Shown here one piece after another: positions 30,318 to 34,074 of a stretch of DNA of 34,074 nucleotides. Each line of letters starts with the position of its first letter. Positions within the stretch are counted from its first letter, which is position 1. The translations under genes and the position numbers were made by a program. The notes beneath the pieces are model-generated. The model saw only the letters and a program-made list of their open reading frames with translations, had not been told where the DNA came from and made no database searches. Origin of the DNA: Streptomyces longispororuber (GTDB lineage Bacteria > Actinomycetota > Actinomycetes > Streptomycetales > Streptomycetaceae); NCBI RefSeq assembly GCF_024448165.1, contig NZ_JAMOLN010000110.1, forward strand, positions 1 to 34,074. Direction: 5' to 3'.

Positions 30318-30720
30318 GCGGTCACCTCGTCCCCGGATCGGTCGGGACCTGGGACGTCGGGAGAAGGGAGTGGGGGAAGACCGGGACCTGGGAGGTTCCT
30401 CGTCCGGACAGCGGGCCTTGCACGGCAGGCCGAGGCGATGAAGGAGTACGTCACAGCCCTCAGCGTGCAAGGCGGGACTCGGCGGCCGCATACGGATTCC
30501 GCACAGCAGAACCAGGACTGCGCAGCAGCCGGAGCCCGCCGATGCCCGTCCGGTCCCGAGCCGTGAGCTCCTTCGCGTCCCCCTGGACCCGGCGCGCGCC
30601 CCAAACCACCGAAGTAAGGACAATTGATGAGCTCGGTATGGTCAACGGGCATGAAGCCAGGGGCAATTGGGGCCGTGCGGTGATGACAGGGCGCGGCATA
30701 CGCCCCATCATGGGTGAGTC
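30318..30720. other. Intergenic region with a 12-base direct repeat
   Basis: CGGGACCTGGGA occurs at 30343-30354 and again at 30382-30393, 39 bases apart, upstream of the CoA-transferase genes; this may be an operator. Between 30400 and 30720 several frames are open but none has convincing composition or a family match, so I list no gene there. Confidence 0.4.
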
Positions 30721-31224
30721 ATGGGGGGATCTGGGCATGCGTACCGTGTGCGCCGCCGCGGTCGTGTGCCGCGTCCGGCGCTGGTCGCCGCTGTCCGCGC
30801 GGGGCTGTTCTCGATCCTGGGGACGGCCGTCGCGGTCATGACGCACCACCTGGCCCTCGTCTGTCAGGCGGTGCTGAGTCACTGGTTCGTGCGGGCCGAC
30901 GGCGCCGTGCGCGTGCCCACCCACGAGGTGTGGCCGTCGCCCGTGCACGCCGTCGCGCCGGCCGCGCTGTGTGCCGTCGTGCTGCACGGCGTCGACACCT
31001 GCCGCCGCCGCGTTCTGGTCGCGGCGGGCCGGAGACGCTGGGAGGCGCTGCGGATCCTGCTGCGGCGCCTGTTCGTTCCGCTGCCCGTATCGCAGGAACC
31101 CGCTGTGGTGCGCGCGGCGTGGCGGACCGCTCCCGGGCCCGAGCGGGTTCCGCCCGCGACTCTCTTCCCGGCCGGCACGGTCCTGCGCCGTGGCCCGCCC
31201 AGACTCCAGCCACTGACCGTCTGA
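30721..31224 (+). CDS. Possible small membrane protein, unknown
   Basis: A 167-residue frame with some marks of a real gene. An Arg-rich start (YRVRRRGRVPRPALVAAVRA) precedes a hydrophobic segment GLFSILGTAVAVMTHHLALV; a second hydrophobic stretch AVAPAALCAVVLHGV lies near residue 80. The tail ATLFPAGTVLRRGPPRLQ resembles the C-terminus of small Streptomyces membrane proteins of unknown role that carry a His pair after the first helix. GGGTGAG lies two bases before the ATG, which is too close for a good ribosome site. The region is poorly conserved in look and may itself be decaying, as the next frame is. Confidence 0.4.
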   Translation: MGGSGHAYRVRRRGRVPRPALVAAVRAGLFSILGTAVAVMTHHLALVCQAVLSHWFVRADGAVRVPTHEVWPSPVHAVAPAALCAVVLHGVDTCRRRVLVAAGRRRWEALRILLRRLFVPLPVSQEPAVVRAAWRTAPGPERVPPATLFPAGTVLRRGPPRLQPLTV

Positions 31225-31332
31225 GTACTGCCCAGTCCCGTCGGACCGGTGGCCTTCTGCACGTACGACCCTGCACATCCATGCCAGGGCGCGGCCCGAC
31301 TCTGCGTGAGTGCCGCGCCAGGGGGGAAACTC

Positions 31333-31614
31333 ATGTCTCGCACGTCTGGTACGACGACGCGTCCTGTCGTCGCCATCGGGGCGGGCCCGTGCGGCCTGCC
31401 CGCCATCGCGCACCTGAGGGAACGCGCGTCCCGGTTCAGAGTCTGCGGCTCGCCCCTGCCGGGCCGGGACCGGACCGTGTCCGTACGCATGGTGCTCACG
31501 TCTGTGCCGACCACGCCGACGCCGTCCGCCCCGGAGCCCGGCGGCACCCGGGCCGCCCCCTGCCGGACCCGCCTCGCGGCGGCGCCGGCCGTCCAGGAAG
31601 GACAGGACCGATGA
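31333..31614 (+). pseudogene. N-terminal remnant of an FAD/NAD(P)-binding flavoprotein monooxygenase
   Basis: A 93-codon frame starting ATG with GGGGGGAAA just upstream. TRPVVAIGAGPCGLPAIAHL then RERASRFRVCGSPLPGRDRT is the FAD Rossmann start of the flavoprotein monooxygenases that read GAGP.GL..AAHL......F.VFG.P...WR. After that the match fades: SVRMVLTSVPTTPTPSAPEP loosely follows the ...GM.L.SE......S.P.PG segment, then it ends where a full protein of over 400 residues should go on. Its TGA overlaps the ATG of the methyltransferase by four bases, so translation may still couple to that gene even if the product is useless. Confidence 0.6.
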
Positions 31615-32381
31615 AGACACCGGGCAAGGGCACCGCCGCACTGAGGTCGGGGGTCAAACGGCTCCTGGGACGTGCCGGTTTCGACATCGTGCGCAGCACC
31701 AACAACCGTGGCGGAGTGGACGACTTCCTGCCGTTCGAGGCCACGATGCGGGCGGCCAGGTCGGCCGGCCTGTCGGTCGGTGACTACATCGACGACGTCA
31801 TGAACGGGACGCCCGGCGCGACCCAGTCCACCATCGACGCACTCCGCGCGCTCGGCGTCTTCTCCTCCGCACCGGACACGGTGCTGGAGATCGGCCCGGG
31901 GTCGGGGCGGTATCTGGAGAAGACCCTCAAGGAGTGCGCGCCGGGCCGTTACGAGATCTACGAGACGGCCGAGCCCTGGGCCGACTACCTGGTGGACACG
32001 TTCGGCGTGGTCGCCCAGCCGACGAAGGGATGCAGTCTCGCCGCGACGCCGGACGCCAGCGTCGACCTGGTGCAGGCCCACAAGGTCTTCAACACCCTCA
32101 CCTTCCTCGGCACGTCCCGCTACTTCTTCGAGATGGCGCGGGTCACGCGGCCCGGTGGCCGGATCGTCTTCGACGCGATGACGGAGACCTGTCTGGCCCC
32201 GGACACCATGCGCACCTGGGCCACGGAGGGCGGCGACGGGCACGACTCCTATCCGGCCGCCCTGCCCCGCCGGACGTGCGTCGACCTCTTCGCCTCCCTC
32301 GGCTGCACCCTGGAGGCCAGCTTCCTGGCCCGCATGGGCGTCGCCTCCACCGAGGTGCTCGTCTTCGGCAAGGAGGCCTGA
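31611..32381 (+). CDS. Class I SAM-dependent methyltransferase
   Basis: A 256-residue methyltransferase. The N-terminal helix LRSGVKRLLGRAGFDIVRS is like the leader of sugar and glycan methyltransferases. Residues about 60-80 (DYIDDVMNGTPGATQSTIDA) precede motif I, TVLEIGPGSGRYLEKTL; the acidic end of strand 2 is YEIYETAEPW, VDLVQAHKVFNTLTFLGTSR follows, and VTRPGGRIVFDAMTETCLA is the post-motif. AGGAAGG about nine bases upstream of the ATG at 31611 fixes the start. The remnant frame before it overlaps by four bases. It converges with the flavin monooxygenase at 32439; a strong hairpin lies between. The acceptor is unknown, with a glycan a mild guess. Confidence 0.87.
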   Translation: MKTPGKGTAALRSGVKRLLGRAGFDIVRSTNNRGGVDDFLPFEATMRAARSAGLSVGDYIDDVMNGTPGATQSTIDALRALGVFSSAPDTVLEIGPGSGRYLEKTLKECAPGRYEIYETAEPWADYLVDTFGVVAQPTKGCSLAATPDASVDLVQAHKVFNTLTFLGTSRYFFEMARVTRPGGRIVFDAMTETCLAPDTMRTWATEGGDGHDSYPAALPRRTCVDLFASLGCTLEASFLARMGVASTEVLVFGKEA

Positions 32382-32391
32382 CTCCGGGGCT

Positions 32392-32422
32392 GCGGGGCCG
32401 GCCGGCGACGAACCGGCCCCGC
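32392..32422. terminator. Bidirectional hairpin terminator
   Basis: A perfect 10-base-pair stem, GCGGGGCCGG (32392-32401) with CCGGCCCCGC (32413-32422), around an 11-base loop, between the convergent genes ending at 32381 and 32439. Confidence 0.75.
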
Positions 32423-32438
32423 GGTTCCCCGGCCCGGT

Positions 32439-33656
32439 TCACCGCTGCGGCCGCCGCGCCGGTGCGTAGTCGTCGATGGTCATCGAGTTGTACAGGCGGG
32501 CGCTCTTGGTGGTGAGGCGGAGGAGGGCGCGGGCCGGCCCCGCGGGCAGGACCGAGATCAGGCGGGCGCCCTGGGCGAGCCCGCGCACCCCCAGGCGCGA
32601 GGTGGGGATCAGGGTCTTCGCGGCGCTCAGCGCGGAGGCACGGCCGGCCCGCACGTACTCCGCCATCACCCGTTCGTAGGCGGGGAAGGCAACCGTGTGG
32701 TCGCCGTCGGCGCGCGCCAGCTCCCCGGCGAGGACGTACGCCCCGACCACCGCGAGGGTGGTGCTGCCGCCGACGGCCGGGCCCGGGCAGTGGGCCGCGT
32801 CGCCGACGAGCGTCACCCTCCCCCGCGACCAGGTGTCCATGCGGATCTGGGTGATCGAGTCGAAGTAGAAGGCCGGGGTGCTGTCGAGCTCGTCCAGCCA
32901 TCGGTCCACTTCGGCGTGCATCCCCCGGAAAGCGCTGTGCAGCAGCTCCTTCTGGCGGGGCACGTCGTGGTGGTGGACGTCGAGTGCGCGCTCGCTGCGG
33001 AAGAGGAACAGTGCGCGTGCGTCGCCGATGTGCCGCGCCCCGTACATGCCGACCGTGCGCCCCACGCCGACGTGGAGCAGGAGCTCTCCGTCGAGGCCGG
33101 TGACGTTCGGCAGGCTCAGCACTCCGAGGTGGGCGCCGATGAAGGTGGCGAAGCGGGACTCGTCGCCGAAGACGAGGCGGCGCACGGTGGAGTGCAGACC
33201 GTCCGCGCCGACGACGAGGCCGAAGCGGCGCGGCGCGCCGTTCTCGAACCGCACCTCCCCGTCGGGTGAGATCTCGGCGATCGAGTCGTCGAAGACGTAC
33301 TCGACGTCGTCGCGCGTGGCGTCGTAGTAGATCTCGCTCAGGTCGTCGCGCATGACCTCGACGTGCCGGTCGGAGGCCGCGCCGAAGATCTTGGACAGGT
33401 CCGCCCGTACCGGCCGCCGCACTCCTTCCTGACGAACCGTCATGCGGTGGGTGCCGGTGGCCCGTTCCTCGATCCGCGGCAGGACGCCCATCTGCTCCGA
33501 GACGGTCATCGCGGGCCGGAACAGGTCGACCGCGTGGCCGCCGGTCCTCCGGGGGGCCGGCGTGCGCTCGACGACGGTGACGTCGAATCCGTGCCTGTTC
33601 AGCCAGTACGCCAGGACCGGACCGGCGATGCTGGCGCCGGAGACGAGAACCCGCAT
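32439..33656 (-). CDS. FAD-dependent monooxygenase (PHBH-like)
   Basis: A 405-residue class A flavin monooxygenase. VLVSGASIAGPVLAYWLNRH (residues 3-22) is the FAD fold with GASIAG in place of GxGxxG, GGHAVDLFRPAM near 40 is a family block, FGLVVGADGLHSTVRRLVFG the DG motif, and RVTLVGDAAHCPGPAVGGST the GD motif. These belong to the group of Streptomyces monooxygenases often found with tailoring of polyketides or detoxification. GGGGGAA lies just before the ATG at 33656. Its neighbour upstream is a dehalogenase-like hydrolase on the same strand, 120 bases away. Substrate unknown. Confidence 0.92.
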   Translation of the reverse strand: MRVLVSGASIAGPVLAYWLNRHGFDVTVVERTPAPRRTGGHAVDLFRPAMTVSEQMGVLPRIEERATGTHRMTVRQEGVRRPVRADLSKIFGAASDRHVEVMRDDLSEIYYDATRDDVEYVFDDSIAEISPDGEVRFENGAPRRFGLVVGADGLHSTVRRLVFGDESRFATFIGAHLGVLSLPNVTGLDGELLLHVGVGRTVGMYGARHIGDARALFLFRSERALDVHHHDVPRQKELLHSAFRGMHAEVDRWLDELDSTPAFYFDSITQIRMDTWSRGRVTLVGDAAHCPGPAVGGSTTLAVVGAYVLAGELARADGDHTVAFPAYERVMAEYVRAGRASALSAAKTLIPTSRLGVRGLAQGARLISVLPAGPARALLRLTTKSARLYNSMTIDDYAPARRPQR

Positions 33657-33776
33657 GGCATTCCCCCTTGTTCCTCGCTCGTCGTTGGCTTGTCCTCCGC
33701 TTGTCCTTCGGCCACCACTGTCGCAGTTGGGTCCCGCCCCTGTATTGGAAGAATGTTCCGGTGAGGCACCGCCCTC

Positions 33777-34074
33777 TCAGACTCCTTTCCCCCAGCCGTG
33801 CCGGTCGGCCCACGCGTTGATCGCGGCGGCCAGTTCCTGGGGGCGGTCCTCCGGTGAGTGGTGTCCGGCGATCCCGTGCCGGGACACTTCCAGGCCCGCG
33901 ATGTGCTCCTCGCACCAGGCGACGGCCCGCCGGTCGGTCATGGCGCCGGGGCCCGGCTCGAACGCGGCCAGCAGCTTGGGTACGTCGGGGCTGGCGGCCA
34001 GCCACGCGTCGTACCGCTCGACGCGGGCCACGACGTCGGCGGGTTCGCCGTCCAGCGGCATCATGCGGGTCCAC
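33777..34074 (-). CDS. Haloalkane-dehalogenase-like alpha/beta hydrolase, C-terminal part (cut by right edge)
   Basis: The visible 98 residues are the C-terminal third; the start and the nucleophile elbow lie beyond the right edge. WTRMMPLDGEPADVVARVER, then YDAWLAASPDVPKLLAAFEP, then HSPEDRPQELAAAINAWADR follow the haloalkane dehalogenase pattern (W.R..P..GEP.DV......Y..WL..S..PKL....EPG...H..ED.P.EI..AI). The catalytic His is the first of GHHSPEDRPQE. The family would cleave carbon-halogen bonds by an Asp nucleophile, though many relatives act on other substrates. The frame stays open to the window edge, and ATGs at 34064 are internal, not starts. Confidence 0.8.
   Translation of the reverse strand, partial: WTRMMPLDGEPADVVARVERYDAWLAASPDVPKLLAAFEPGPGAMTDRRAVAWCEEHIAGLEVSRHGIAGHHSPEDRPQELAAAINAWADRHGWGKGV

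Noticed and set aside
30460..31641. 393-codon minus-strand frame in the poorly coding region
   Set aside because: Arg/Gly/Thr-rich, no ribosome site and no family match; overlaps the flavoprotein remnant.
32143..34074. 643-codon frame on the minus strand
   Set aside because: Arg/His/Pro-rich, out of frame with the flavin monooxygenase that shows proper FAD motifs.
1..34074. Search for CRISPR arrays, tRNAs, rRNA, insertion sequences and attachment sites
   Set aside because: No regularly spaced repeats, cloverleaf genes, transposases or terminal inverted repeats were seen by reading.

Overview
The window is high-GC actinobacterial DNA, almost certainly from a Streptomyces or a close relative. 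Evidence: strong G/C at third codon positions, many GTG and a TTG start, several apparently leaderless genes, and typical lineage families (an Scr1-type XRE regulator with its DUF397 partner, a DUF574 methyltransferase, a CGNR zinc-finger regulator, an F420/FMN split-barrel protein). I see no rRNA, tRNA, CRISPR array, insertion sequence or origin.

Layout. 1-5.5 kb: a GNAT gene cut by the window edge, a sugar O-acetyltransferase, a split-barrel oxidoreductase, a methyltransferase, then two regulator/enzyme pairs: a CGNR regulator divergent from an Asp-nucleophile alpha/beta hydrolase, and a TetR divergent from a SnoaL-like protein. Both pairs have clear operator-like repeats in the spacer. 5.7-8.5 kb: an eight-helix membrane protein with a four-fold internal repeat, and a TetX-like flavin monooxygenase divergent from a TetR repressor with a perfect palindrome between them. 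8.5-12.1 kb: an OafA-type acyltransferase with a C-terminal SGNH domain, a small secreted protein and a gamma-carbonic-anhydrase-like protein. 12.1-17.9 kb: the DUF574 / DUF397 / XRE group, a recombinase-like domain protein, a frameshifted relic of an HNH restriction enzyme, a secreted serine hydrolase, an unknown protein and a stand-alone GyrB-like ATPase domain.

17.9-30.3 kb is the most coherent part and looks like a catabolic island. Six tightly packed genes run leftward: a degenerate phosphotriesterase-like protein, an intact phosphotriesterase-like hydrolase, a flavin aromatic hydroxylase, an HSL-family esterase, a metallo-beta-lactamase-fold hydrolase and a CocE/NonD hydrolase. They diverge from a rightward set joined by ATGA overlaps: cytochrome P450, [3Fe-4S] ferredoxin, ferredoxin reductase, then a LysR regulator. 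A TetR gene and both subunits of a 3-oxoacid (beta-ketoadipate-type) CoA-transferase follow. Together these suggest uptake-independent breakdown of an ester- or lactone-containing, probably aromatic, compound: hydrolysis, oxidation by P450 and flavoprotein, then CoA transfer of the resulting keto acid. No ring-cleavage dioxygenase and no transporter is visible, so the substrate is unknown.

30.3-34.1 kb: a poorly coding stretch with one possible small membrane protein and a truncated flavoprotein N-terminus, a methyltransferase, a second flavin monooxygenase, and the C-terminal part of a haloalkane-dehalogenase-like hydrolase cut by the right edge.
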